Assembly (NCBI GenBank): GCA_945885485.1
Contig: CAMCYT010000031.1
Coordinates: 1-16,907 of the forward strand
Direction: 5' to 3'
DNA from: Prosthecobacter debontii
GTDB lineage: Bacteria; Verrucomicrobiota; Verrucomicrobiia; Verrucomicrobiales; Akkermansiaceae
DNA: 16,907 nucleotides
Positions 1 through 8,452 of this stretch are shown in pieces. A model generated the notes under the pieces. The model did no database searches. It was not told where the DNA came from and worked only from the letters and a program-made list of their open reading frames with translations. The position numbers were made by a program, and so were the translations under genes. Position 1 is the stretch's first letter. Each line of letters begins with the position of its first letter.

Positions 1-773
1 ATCAAGCGTGCACGATGTTTTTGTTCGGTTAGCGTGACCTCAATCTCTATGGAATTCTTCGTTGTTCTTGATAGCAGTTCTTCAAGAGTTGTTCCATCCA
101 GCAATCTAACACTTGCTTGTCCATGGAGGCGGCTTAACCAGTAAGCTGACTGAGATTCGATGTAGGCAAATGAACTTACGTCAAAATAACCCATATCGCG
201 TAACACCAAATCCCCTTCCGTTATCATGGGTAGGAGCTCTGGGCCTAGAGATCGATCCTGCACATATCCTTGAGTTTCTTTTTGGCGTAGCAGTTCTCCA
301 CTCACTAGATCCATGATCACATCGATCTTCGCTCCGGAAGTGACTCCGCTGTTGTTCGCTACGGCGCGGAACGAAGGATGATTTTTTGGATGCATGCGCA
401 TTTGAGTGGCATCTTCCAAAATGATTCTACGAAAAGGATAAGATCCATCATCCTCTTTAATATCGAGAGTAGAGAGACCAACATGCTTCAAAACGGCCTC
501 AAGAAACACAATCACTTCCGGCTTCATTCGTTGATGTAGAGCTTGGCGTGATAGAGTCCTCACTTCGCATTCACCCAAACTAGCAGCCATCTGACTGAAA
601 GAAGCGTTGCCTGTTGAGATGGCTTTAAACAAAGTGAGGAGCAATCCTTCGGCAGAGAATTTTTCATTTTGACGAACGATTAACCCACATTGAAGTGCGA
701 TGGCGTTAAGATCAGGAAGAGCGGCAAAAGTGCCAACGGCTAAAGCCGTTGGTAGGGTATGGTTACTGAACAT
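1..773 (-). CDS. IS4-family transposase, N-terminal part (cut by window edge)
   Basis: The frame is open from an ATG at 773 to the left edge, giving 257 codons with no stop, so the C-terminus lies outside the window. IS4-family DDE transposases cut and paste their own element. The N-terminal helical region (about residues 15-95) carries a helix-turn-helix-like stretch around SRQALHQRM (76-84). The first catalytic aspartate fits D121 in LEDATQ. The second fits D193 in LRDMGYFD, which matches the family's DxGYF motif. The catalytic glutamate would lie beyond the edge. No frameshift is seen, so the gene may be intact. The upstream inverted repeat of the element cannot be fixed because the other end is missing; a candidate outer boundary lies near 850-862. 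The family call is firm, the group within IS4 is not. Confidence 0.88.
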   Translation of the reverse strand, partial: MFSNHTLPTALAVGTFAALPDLNAIALQCGLIVRQNEKFSAEGLLLTLFKAISTGNASFSQMAASLGECEVRTLSRQALHQRMKPEVIVFLEAVLKHVGLSTLDIKEDDGSYPFRRIILEDATQMRMHPKNHPSFRAVANNSGVTSGAKIDVIMDLVSGELLRQKETQGYVQDRSLGPELLPMITEGDLVLRDMGYFDVSSFAYIESQSAYWLSRLHGQASVRLLDGTTLEELLSRTTKNSIEIEVTLTEQKHRARL

Positions 774-870
774 ACCAAGCCTGCCGAGCTCAATGACTTG
801 TCAAACTTTATTTTTGTAAATATATGAGAATAAGTGACTTACACCTTAAGTTGACGCGAATGACTGGTTA
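774..870. other. Spacer between transposase start and the inverted-repeat element
   Basis: This AT-rich stretch lies upstream of the transposase start. It probably holds the transposase promoter and one terminal inverted repeat of the insertion sequence. I could not define either, since the partner inverted repeat and any target duplication are outside the window. Confidence 0.4.
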
Positions 871-1129
871 CCAAAGGCCCTTGCGCAAAAGGGAGGTTTT
901 TAGGTTTTGGTTTATGCCGCTGGCGCGGAAGGTTTGCAGCATTCCCGACTAATGAATGACGAATTGATCCCGCCCTCCGGCGGCCCCCTGCGGGCACTGC
1001 GCTTCGCTTGAGTCTATGTCGCGTCCGCTCCATTCTGCGTTATTCTTCGGTTGTGGATGTTCATCCATGCCCTCATCACGCCTTGAACTCGTCATTCATT
1101 CGCTCGGCCTTTTACGCAAGGGCCTTTGG
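871..1129. repeat. 259-bp non-coding element with 22-bp terminal inverted repeats
   Basis: The left arm 871-892 (starts CCAAAGGCCCTTGCG) and right arm 1108-1129 are inverted copies of 22 bp with a single mismatch. A second nested pair exists: AATGAATGACGA at 951-962 and its complement TCGTCATTCATT at 1089-1100, flanked by further partial matches. The interior holds GC-rich segments around 970-1000. No convincing gene is present; the 64-codon minus frame across it is arginine-rich and matches no family I know. The element ends 17 bp from the stop codon of the next gene, so its transcript could also fold as a long hairpin at that gene's 3' end. It resembles a MITE or an intergenic palindromic repeat; which one is inference. 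Confidence 0.6.
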
Positions 1130-1146
1130 CAACAACTCTAGGCTAT

Positions 1147-2511
1147 CTAAGCCATGCTTCGACTAGCCAGAAACGCTTGCTCTGCCTCAGATCCAGTCAG
1201 CATTCGGTCCCCATCCAGCCCGGCGGTGAGGATAAGCTCGAAGCCACAGGCGAGCGCTTGGTCGAGAAATTCTTCCGCAGGCAAGCAAAGCCGGCCGCCG
1301 ACTTCACGGAGCTGGAATTGGATTGGAGCGATCCCATGGAAGCCGCGGTATACGACCTCGGTGCAGACTAGGCGATCCGCGGTCCGGAAATCGAAGAGGA
1401 AATCGTAAGGTTTACCGCGATGAGTCAGCGCACGCTGGAGGCCGCGTTTGAGTTCGGTTTCTTCTAAAGGAGGCCGCAACACGACCAATGCATCAAGCGC
1501 CAACGTTTCACTGACAGGGCGGACTTTAACACCGTCTTTCTTCGCTTCGAGAAACCATGCATCGATTTCGCCTGCGGGCGGAAGCTCTCCCCATTCCGAA
1601 GTGTGGTTGGCAGATTTCCCAAGAAATAATGCAGCATGCGGCCAAAAACCAGGGAGAAACCAGTTACTCAACGCATCATCATGGCGCGTGACGAACACAT
1701 CACCAGGTTTCGCGTATTCGAGAATTTGTTTTTGCAACTGAGCATGAATACGCTTCGGAGCACCAAAAGGTTTGATGCCTGGCTGATGAAGATCGGCGAT
1801 GGCACGCCCCGATACTTCAAACATCCCCCTCATGACATTTTTCCATGCAGAGCGATGCCGTCTGAGAAACGAAAACCAGCGATAATAAATGCGGCGTTTC
1901 ACGACTTCGCGGCGGCGGCGCTCGATGAAAGGCTCTTCAGATTCTAATAAATCAATGATGGGCTGCATGACTGCATCATCGGCAAGCGCGAAAATTTCAT
2001 CGCGGTATTGGGTGTAATGATCCGCAGCATTCAGAAAACGCAGTTGGTTTCGAGGCGAGGTGAGCGCTTGGTAAATCATGGTGAATGATTTCCTAGGAAT
2101 GCCGGAAATCTTATCTTCCTCATCGAGCTTTTTCCATAAGACTGGATGCTGATCGGCGAGATCGACAATGAAACGGTTCGCACGCAGCAAAATACAAGCT
2201 GCGGCGAAGGCGGTGGCGAACAAGGGCAAACGTGAGTTCCATTCCACGCCGCCGCGCCCGGCGAGCCCGCCGATTTCTTCAATCGTAGCCAGCAACGATG
2301 CGCGTAAGCTGAGATACTGCGAATATCGTAGTTTCACCCACTCTTCTTCATCTGGGAGAAAATAACCACGCGCAGCAGCGGCCTCGCAGATCGCGATTTC
2401 ACCAAGCAAGCTATCGCGCCCAGGTATTGCAGCGGCTGCAGCAAGCACAGTTGCTGTGCCAGCAATCAAAGCTTGCTGCATTTCTCTATCCATATTTTCA
2501 CAAGAGCTCAT
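1147..2511 (-). CDS. Permuted papain-like (YiiX/YebB-type, C92-like) cysteine hydrolase with long helical N-terminus
   Basis: The protein has 454 residues. The C-terminal third (about 265-435) has the layout of the YiiX/YaeF family, permuted NlpC/P60-like cysteine hydrolases that act on peptide or amide bonds. It shows PGDVFVTR (269-276), a histidine in WPHAALFLG (His292), FLEAKKDGV (320-328), GKPYDFLFDF (366-375) and the nucleophile candidate Cys383 in RLVCTEVVYRGF. The histidine-before-cysteine order is the permuted one. The first 250 residues are helix-rich and have no recognised domain, whereas YiiX itself is only about 200 residues. No signal peptide is obvious, although residues 14-29 are alanine-rich. 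The ATG at 2511 has no clear ribosome site; an in-frame ATG at codon 7 is an alternative. It is the last gene of the minus-strand cluster, 72 bp after the TPR gene, and may have its own promoter. Substrate unknown. Confidence 0.75.
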   Translation of the reverse strand: MSSCENMDREMQQALIAGTATVLAAAAAIPGRDSLLGEIAICEAAAARGYFLPDEEEWVKLRYSQYLSLRASLLATIEEIGGLAGRGGVEWNSRLPLFATAFAAACILLRANRFIVDLADQHPVLWKKLDEEDKISGIPRKSFTMIYQALTSPRNQLRFLNAADHYTQYRDEIFALADDAVMQPIIDLLESEEPFIERRRREVVKRRIYYRWFSFLRRHRSAWKNVMRGMFEVSGRAIADLHQPGIKPFGAPKRIHAQLQKQILEYAKPGDVFVTRHDDALSNWFLPGFWPHAALFLGKSANHTSEWGELPPAGEIDAWFLEAKKDGVKVRPVSETLALDALVVLRPPLEETELKRGLQRALTHRGKPYDFLFDFRTADRLVCTEVVYRGFHGIAPIQFQLREVGGRLCLPAEEFLDQALACGFELILTAGLDGDRMLTGSEAEQAFLASRSMA

Positions 2512-2583
2512 TTAAATCACGCGCCAACTACCTTCGGTCTATTTCTCAAAAAATACGGGATGAATTTTGATTTCGATAACAGC

Positions 2584-4980
2584 TTACGGCACTTTCCAAT
2601 TCGGAAATTCTGTCTTGAGCTGGGTTTTGTATTTCTCAGCTTCGGCAGCTTTACTCTGCTTTTCTAACAGTAAAATGTATTGATGGATCGCAAGGGGTTT
2701 TAGATCCGGATCTTCGCTGAACTGGATCACATACAGATAATCAGCCGATGCCTCAGCGTAACTCAATTTCTGAACATACAGGTCGCCTGATACGATACGT
2801 AATCCAGCAGATGTTCGGCCTTGGGGATTGAGGACCAATCCTTCATCCGCAGCTTTGCGAGACTCATCAAACTGCTTCAATTGATAATGGCCACGGGCTC
2901 GATCGAGCAGCCCATCCGCTTTCCAAGCCGCTTGGTCTTCAACTTCGAGCATATGTCCGATCGCGGTGAGCGCCTCTTTGGGTTGCTTGATCTCAAGGCG
3001 AGATTTTCCCAAATAGCGCCAGACTTCTTTGGGAGTTGTGCGTGGTTCCTTGTCGTTTGCTGTAAGACTAAGAAACTTTGCTGCTGATTGATAGTCCTTG
3101 CCGTTGTAGGATTGCATACCCGTCCATTGCAGGGCTTGGGCGGGGATTTCAGTTGCGTAATCTTCTTTGATCGCGAGTTCAATTTCTGCCGCTAGTTGGA
3201 TCGGATCTTGCGTGGAGAAATGAGATAGCGCGAGCAACAACCCAGCGTGCTTGCCGTAAGTATCTTTGCGGAGCTTGCGGGCCTCGTTGAGAAACGGCAC
3301 GGCATCTTTGGGTTGATTGGTTTTCACCATTCCCCAGCCAATCCAATATTTCGCCTCAGACTGGAGATTTTCGCTGAGATCCTTGACTTCTAACAGGCTT
3401 TTGTAGCGGGCTAACATGTTTTCGATATTGCCTTCTTTACGACGGGCGCGAGCGGACTCCAGCCATGCTAGGGAAACCAGATCGGCGGGAGCTTTCTTTT
3501 CGGAGGCGACGAGATCATAATCGGCAATCGCTTTCCCCGCCTCGCCTATCTCCACGTATGATTTGGCGCGTTTAACCAAGGCATGATAGACACGCTCATC
3601 TTTTGGATATTGGGTGATGAAATCGCTGAGCAAACGGATCGATCCTTGTTTATCTCCAGCTTCCGCAAGGCACCAACCACGTTGATAAAGAAATCCGGGG
3701 CGATTCGATTCGCTGAGTAACTTCGGATCCACCTTGGCGAAAACTTCGGCGGCAGCGGAGATTTTGTTTTTTGAGAATAACGTCTCAGCTTTGATCAGTA
3801 AAGCCGTGTGGATACGGGTGTCGTCGGGACGCTTTTTTTCGTAGATTTGAAGAAACGCATCCACTTGCTCTGTGACGTAAGCTCCCTCGATCTGGAAAAA
3901 ACAATTCAGACGATAATAAGATGCTTGGAAGGCGAGATCATTCTCAGGTGGGACGGCGCGCTCAATCTCTCGAAACAACTTACTAGCTTCAGAAACTTGT
4001 TTGAGTTGCAGCATGGCTCGTGCCGCAACCCTCAACCTCATCGCGTCCTTCTCTCCCTCAGCTTTAAGGGTGCTTTCCTTATAAATATCGACTACTTCCT
4101 TGTATTTTTTTGACACAAAATAATTTTCCATCAATGCGATTTGCGCATCCGGGCGAGCAGATTCCATACCTGGCTTTTCTAACACAATACGAAGGTAAGA
4201 CTCCGCAACTTCTGATTTTCCAAGTTTGGTTGCAGTCATCGCCGCGTGAAGCGCTGCCTCTGCACGGATATTTTCCGCAGCTTCCGATTTCGCAACTTCC
4301 TCAAAGAGTTTTAAGGCATCTTCAACTTTTCCTTGTTTGAATATAACATGCCCAAGGTAGAGTCTTGCTTGATCATGCAAGGGAGCGCCTTTCGGATCAT
4401 CGATCACCTCTTTGAATGATTTTATCGCATCACGATCTCGACCTTCTAGTCGATAGCAACTTCCAGCCATCAGCTTACCTTTGGATTTATCCTCGGGACG
4501 CGATCCATTTGCGGCGAACCTTTCAAATAGAGGCGCGGCAAATGCATACTCGCGTTTGTTATAATGATCCAACGCCATACTGTAAGCTGCCACGGCGGCG
4601 TATTTACCCTCGCCGAAACCATTGAGAAGCGTGGAAAAGCAACGCTTCGCATCATCTGACATTCCAACTTGTAGGTAGCTGCTTCCCAGATACCACCACG
4701 CAGCCTCAGCATTTTGGTGGCGACCGAACTCATTGATGTAATCACTGAAAATTTTCGTAGCTTTGAGATAATGTTCGCGACGTTCCTCCGCATCGGCGAC
4801 ATTTTGGGCCGCATCAAAAATATTCTTTCCGCGATTGAATAAATCATTTCCTGGATCGGCTTGTAGCGCTTCATCAACCACGCCTGCACGCGGCGGATCT
4901 TGCTGGGCGTGTAGAGTCAAGAAACTACCGAGTAACAAGCAGGGAATTCGGAGCGAATGAAATGTGTGAGATTTTGACAT
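2584..4980 (-). CDS. Secreted tetratricopeptide-repeat protein linked to the ExbB/ExbD pair
   Basis: The protein has 798 residues. An N-terminal signal peptide (about 1-25: hydrophobic PCLLLGSFLTL, then LHA before QQD) predicts export to the periplasm. The rest is almost wholly helical TPR-like repeats. Examples are AAWWYLGSSYLQVGMSDDA near residue 92, ARLYLGHVIFKQGKVEDAL near 205, and further pairs to the C-terminus with typical Gly/Ala/Tyr spacing and PKDAVPF- or PKEALTA-type turns. No catalytic domain or second membrane segment is visible. TPR superhelices bind proteins. The start lies 6 bp after the exbD stop, so the two are almost certainly co-transcribed. By analogy with CpoB/YbgF, a TPR partner of TolQRA, it may be the periplasmic partner of the ExbB/ExbD motor. 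That role is inferred from context and fold only. Confidence 0.85.
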   Translation of the reverse strand: MSKSHTFHSLRIPCLLLGSFLTLHAQQDPPRAGVVDEALQADPGNDLFNRGKNIFDAAQNVADAEERREHYLKATKIFSDYINEFGRHQNAEAAWWYLGSSYLQVGMSDDAKRCFSTLLNGFGEGKYAAVAAYSMALDHYNKREYAFAAPLFERFAANGSRPEDKSKGKLMAGSCYRLEGRDRDAIKSFKEVIDDPKGAPLHDQARLYLGHVIFKQGKVEDALKLFEEVAKSEAAENIRAEAALHAAMTATKLGKSEVAESYLRIVLEKPGMESARPDAQIALMENYFVSKKYKEVVDIYKESTLKAEGEKDAMRLRVAARAMLQLKQVSEASKLFREIERAVPPENDLAFQASYYRLNCFFQIEGAYVTEQVDAFLQIYEKKRPDDTRIHTALLIKAETLFSKNKISAAAEVFAKVDPKLLSESNRPGFLYQRGWCLAEAGDKQGSIRLLSDFITQYPKDERVYHALVKRAKSYVEIGEAGKAIADYDLVASEKKAPADLVSLAWLESARARRKEGNIENMLARYKSLLEVKDLSENLQSEAKYWIGWGMVKTNQPKDAVPFLNEARKLRKDTYGKHAGLLLALSHFSTQDPIQLAAEIELAIKEDYATEIPAQALQWTGMQSYNGKDYQSAAKFLSLTANDKEPRTTPKEVWRYLGKSRLEIKQPKEALTAIGHMLEVEDQAAWKADGLLDRARGHYQLKQFDESRKAADEGLVLNPQGRTSAGLRIVSGDLYVQKLSYAEASADYLYVIQFSEDPDLKPLAIHQYILLLEKQSKAAEAEKYKTQLKTEFPNWKVP

Positions 4981-4986
4981 ACCGTC

Positions 4987-5406
4987 TTACTTGGAAGGGG
5001 TTGGGCGTTGAGTGGCAAATGAAATATTCCAAATTCCAGCCTTCTGACATGTGTCAATTACCTCGACGATGCGTTGGTATTGGACTCCACCATCGCCACG
5101 AATACGGACAGGCTGATTCTCGAATTTCTCTGCAATTTTCGCTAGCTTTTCTAACAACTGCGGTAGGTCAACCGTAGTTCCATCAACGCGTATCACGCCA
5201 TCACCAAGGATATTGATGACAATTTCACCAATTTGACGTTGGGGATCCGCGCCCTCCTGAGCGGTCGGGACGGAGACGTTGAGCTCCGTCTCAGCCTTAT
5301 TGAACTGCCAACTGATGATGAAAAAGCTCAACAACAAGAGCAAGATATCGATCATCGGAGCCAACTGGATGGCTATTGCTGGAGGTTGATTGTTAGAGAA
5401 CTTCAT
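4987..5406 (-). CDS. ExbD/TolR-family biopolymer transport protein
   Basis: The protein has 139 residues, the usual length for ExbD/TolR. A short cytoplasmic N-terminus leads into one membrane helix (about 15-34). This helix carries Asp20 in APMIDILLLLLSFFI, the conserved membrane aspartate that takes up protons in ExbD and TolR. The periplasmic domain (about 40-135) ends with the family's VRIRGDGGVQYQRIVEVIDTCQKAGI region (about 94-119). ExbD dimers sit inside an ExbB pentamer and turn proton flow into movement of a periplasmic partner. A weak GAGAAG ribosome site precedes the ATG. The gene lies 11 bp after the ExbB-type gene and 6 bp before the TPR gene. Sequence alone does not separate ExbD from TolR; no TonB or TolA is seen here. 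Confidence 0.93.
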   Translation of the reverse strand: MKFSNNQPPAIAIQLAPMIDILLLLLSFFIISWQFNKAETELNVSVPTAQEGADPQRQIGEIVINILGDGVIRVDGTTVDLPQLLEKLAKIAEKFENQPVRIRGDGGVQYQRIVEVIDTCQKAGIWNISFATQRPTPSK

Positions 5407-5417
5407 GTGCTTCTCTA

Positions 5418-6254
5418 TTAGATTCCGTGGAGATCAGGTCGCTCACTCAAGAGAGGAGACGCCGGCGGCATAGCAAAACCGTCACGCCCGCGCTGCTGAG
5501 CTGGCGGCACGGATGCCTGTGCTGCTTGGTTGGGTTGGCGCTCATATTGTGCGTGCAGCATGGCGATAAAATAGGTAGCCGCTGCTTCAAGCTCAGAATT
5601 ATACTTTTGCACCCGTCCCCGAAAAATCGAATAAAAGGCCAGTGCAGGAATACTGATAGCAAGCCCGCCTGCTGTTGCTATCAGGGCCTTGGATACCCCT
5701 TCAGCCATTCCCATTTCGCGCACTCCTTGGACCTCTCCTGAGGAGATTTGCATGAACGCCTCAATCATTCCGAATACGGTCCCCAATAAGCCTACCATAG
5801 GCGCGATCGCTCCGATGTCGGCGAGATAAGTGACCCGTGAGGTGAGCATTCCAGCTTGGTGTGATCCTTCCACCTGCGCTACGTCGCGGATGTTATCAAA
5901 CGAGGTTCCAGGATTGGTGGTGGCAAAATCGAGGGTCTTCTGGACGATGCGAGCCATGCACTCATTGCGGCGTTTGCTTAAAGCGATCAATCCGAGAAAA
6001 TCGTATTTGCGGATCATCGACTCGGCAGCATGCATGAACCGGTCACTGACAATGGCGTTACGCCGGATCGTGATAAGAAACAGTAAAATCAATACCACAC
6101 AGATCACGGACATGAGCGCCAGGGGAAACATCATGATTCCGCCACCTTTGAGGATTTCGAGGAAATTCGTCTGATTGAGCGGCGTAGCTTCTGCGGCGCT
6201 AGCGATCATTACGCCATGAAACATAGCGGCAGTTGTGAAAATAAAGCACTTCAT
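5418..6254 (-). CDS. ExbB/TolQ/MotA-family proton channel protein with signal-like N-terminus
   Basis: I place the start at the ATG at 6254 (278 residues). The frame can be extended to a TTG at 6293, but the only purine-rich stretch there touches the TTG. The chosen start opens with a signal-like segment (MKCFIFTTAAMF... ASAAEA, about 1-23). Membrane helices lie near 40-63, 145-167 and 187-212 and enclose a cytoplasmic helical loop. The family core is clear: IGAIAPMVGLLGTVFGMI (about 147-164) and SKALIATAGGLAISIPAL (about 188-205), with the pore-lining threonines of ExbB/TolQ. The C-terminal 30-35 residues are rich in Pro, Gln and Ala and go beyond the family core. It should form the pentameric channel around the adjacent ExbD-type protein. 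The gene begins 77 bp after the opgH stop, and no terminator lies between. Confidence 0.92.
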   Translation of the reverse strand: MKCFIFTTAAMFHGVMIASAAEATPLNQTNFLEILKGGGIMMFPLALMSVICVVLILLFLITIRRNAIVSDRFMHAAESMIRKYDFLGLIALSKRRNECMARIVQKTLDFATTNPGTSFDNIRDVAQVEGSHQAGMLTSRVTYLADIGAIAPMVGLLGTVFGMIEAFMQISSGEVQGVREMGMAEGVSKALIATAGGLAISIPALAFYSIFRGRVQKYNSELEAAATYFIAMLHAQYERQPNQAAQASVPPAQQRGRDGFAMPPASPLLSERPDLHGI

Positions 6255-6331
6255 GGATTGGCTATAGTGTAACTTAGTCACAATCCTTGGCAAGCCTCGG
6301 AATCACGGAGAAATCAGCCCGTTTCAACCAC

Positions 6332-8452
6332 TCAATCCCCACGGCGACGGTAGCTTTCGACCGCACGCATCCACACGCTACCGACTTCTTCGGGCAGGCC
6401 CAGCCAAACGGTACGATGCATCATCAGCATGGCCGGGGCGAGATAAAGCAATTGCGCCAGCTCGGATTTCTCCAATGCATCCGGCCCCTCTCTCAGGCAT
6501 CGCCGCGCGAGTGCTTCTTCGATGGGGTTCATATCCGATTGCTCAAGCAGAGAAACATGCACTCCGTTTACATAAGGATCGACCACCGCCGCGATTACTC
6601 CATTCCTATCCGCAAACGAGGCATTCAAAACACCTTGATCATGATGCTCAGCATCGTCCGCAAGTTTCACAATGGCAGGTAAATTAATTTCCTCAGGAGT
6701 TGAGAGGATATGAAGTTGTCCTAGAGCGCGGCCATAACGTGAACGACTGGTCCAGACAGAGACTGGGATCGACAAAATTAATCCCAACAATATCGGAGCC
6801 ATCCACATGGTGAAATCCTTACCGATGTGCCACGCAAAGAACGCCCAAGCGATACCAATAATGGTTGGCACAGCATGGAAGCGCAGCGCATCCGACCAAG
6901 CCGTGCCATCGGTTTCGCGATTTTGATTTCCCCATCCGACCGCACGTCCGGAAATGATTCCAGCCACCATAAGAGTATGCGCCATCATTACGCATGGCGC
7001 TAGCAAAACGGAGAGAATGGTTTCGATGAACACTCCGCTTAGCAGCGCGAAGGTTCCGCCAAAAGAGCGGCGGGTTCTAGAGGAAAACAACGCCCCTAAC
7101 AGCGCGAGAATTTTCGGGGAGAAAAGCAATGTGAAAACAGCTGCCGTTAGAATCAGCGCCTGAAGCTGCACATCTATTCCGAACAAATGGTGCACATAGC
7201 CATCAAATGGCAACGGACTCAGTTCGCTCATTTTGAAATCCCATGCCAGCCATGAGCCCATCAGTAAAAACAGAAACCAAATCGGGCTTCCCAAGTATGC
7301 CATGATACCCATGAACAAGTGAATGCGGACGGTCAGGGGAAGTTTACGGGCGAAGATCAACCACATGTGCTGCAGATTTCCTTGGCACCAACGGCGGTCG
7401 CGTTTCAAGTGATCCACTAATGTTGGAGGAGCTTCTTCATAGGTTCCCTCGATATCCCAAGCCAACCATACTTCCCATCCCTCGGAAACCATCAGCGCGG
7501 CCTCAACGAAGTCATGACTGAGAATCCGGCCGCCGAATGGCTCACGACCGGGAAGCGCGGGTAGTTCACAAAATTCCGAAAACGGCTTCACCCGTATCAT
7601 CGCGTTATGTCCCCAGTAACTACCGCCACTGAGTTGCCAGAAATTCAACCCGCGGATGAACAAAGGCCCATAAAGCCTCATCGCAAATTGCTGCAACCGC
7701 GTGAAAATAGAAACTCCACGGATCAGCTTAGGAGGCGTTTGCAAAATGCCTAGCTTTGGATATGCCTCCATAACTCTCGACATCTTCACAATGTCTGCGC
7801 CGTCCATCAAACTATCCGCATCGAGAACCAACATCCCTTCATATCCCCCACCCCATGTCCGCACGAAATCTCCGATGTTTCCCGCCTTGCGGTTATCATT
7901 CGTTTTACGGCGACGGTAATAAATTTTACCAAATCCTTTCAACCTGCGGCAAAGATTCGTCCACGCAACTTCTTCTAACACCCATAGATCGTGATCTCTG
8001 GTGTCGCTTAAAATAAAGAAATCAAACGAGTCTAAGTGTCCCGTCGCTTCAATGGATCGGTATATCGCCTCGATCCGCGCGCAAAACTTTCCGCTGTCCT
8101 CGTTATAAACCGGCATGACCACTGCATGCTTTTTTCCTAACACATCCACCGGTCCCTCAGCGAGTTCCGAGATACGCACCGCCCGATGTCTTCCACGGAA
8201 GATATCGAGCGCACCGAATAATGCGTGAAATGATCCGAGCACGAGCAATCCATTGAGGATTGCAAAAATGATAATCAACGGAATGTGCGCGCGGTGAAGG
8301 CCCAAGCGCCAAAATAAATCAGACAACCAAAACACCGCGACCACGTTCACCAAAATAATGCTACCGAAAAATATCAACCTCCGTCTTTTAGCGGATGCAC
8401 CTTTATAAAACGGCATCGATTCCGATTTTGTGGATGTATCTTGAGTTTCCAT
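6332..8452 (-). CDS. opgH: Glucans biosynthesis glucosyltransferase H (OpgH/MdoH)
   Basis: The protein has 706 residues. It is an inner-membrane GT2 glycosyltransferase that polymerises UDP-glucose into the beta-1,2 backbone of osmoregulated periplasmic glucans and is thought to pass it through the membrane. Two membrane helices (about 27-45 and 56-78) precede the cytoplasmic catalytic domain. The domain begins HAVVMPVYNED (109-119) and shows FFILSDTRD (145-153), the DxD motif VLDADS (209-214), YWGHNAMIRVKPF (279-291), ILSHDFVEAALM (310-321) with the probable base Asp314, and RRWCQGN (353-359). Several more helices lie between about 375 and 570. Escherichia coli OpgH has 847 residues; this one lacks most of the long N-terminal cytoplasmic extension before helix 1. 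Its ATG overlaps the TAA of the preceding gene by one base (TAATG), which suggests coupled translation. Confidence 0.96.
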   Translation of the reverse strand: METQDTSTKSESMPFYKGASAKRRRLIFFGSIILVNVVAVFWLSDLFWRLGLHRAHIPLIIIFAILNGLLVLGSFHALFGALDIFRGRHRAVRISELAEGPVDVLGKKHAVVMPVYNEDSGKFCARIEAIYRSIEATGHLDSFDFFILSDTRDHDLWVLEEVAWTNLCRRLKGFGKIYYRRRKTNDNRKAGNIGDFVRTWGGGYEGMLVLDADSLMDGADIVKMSRVMEAYPKLGILQTPPKLIRGVSIFTRLQQFAMRLYGPLFIRGLNFWQLSGGSYWGHNAMIRVKPFSEFCELPALPGREPFGGRILSHDFVEAALMVSEGWEVWLAWDIEGTYEEAPPTLVDHLKRDRRWCQGNLQHMWLIFARKLPLTVRIHLFMGIMAYLGSPIWFLFLLMGSWLAWDFKMSELSPLPFDGYVHHLFGIDVQLQALILTAAVFTLLFSPKILALLGALFSSRTRRSFGGTFALLSGVFIETILSVLLAPCVMMAHTLMVAGIISGRAVGWGNQNRETDGTAWSDALRFHAVPTIIGIAWAFFAWHIGKDFTMWMAPILLGLILSIPVSVWTSRSRYGRALGQLHILSTPEEINLPAIVKLADDAEHHDQGVLNASFADRNGVIAAVVDPYVNGVHVSLLEQSDMNPIEEALARRCLREGPDALEKSELAQLLYLAPAMLMMHRTVWLGLPEEVGSVWMRAVESYRRRGD

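Noticed and set aside
839..1033. 64-codon minus-strand frame across the inverted-repeat element
   Set aside because: Arginine-rich, no family features, lies wholly within and beside the 259-bp repeat; likely a by-product of GC-rich DNA.
4470..4889. 139-codon minus-strand frame inside the TPR gene
   Set aside because: Overlaps the well-supported TPR frame on the same strand; no domain seen.
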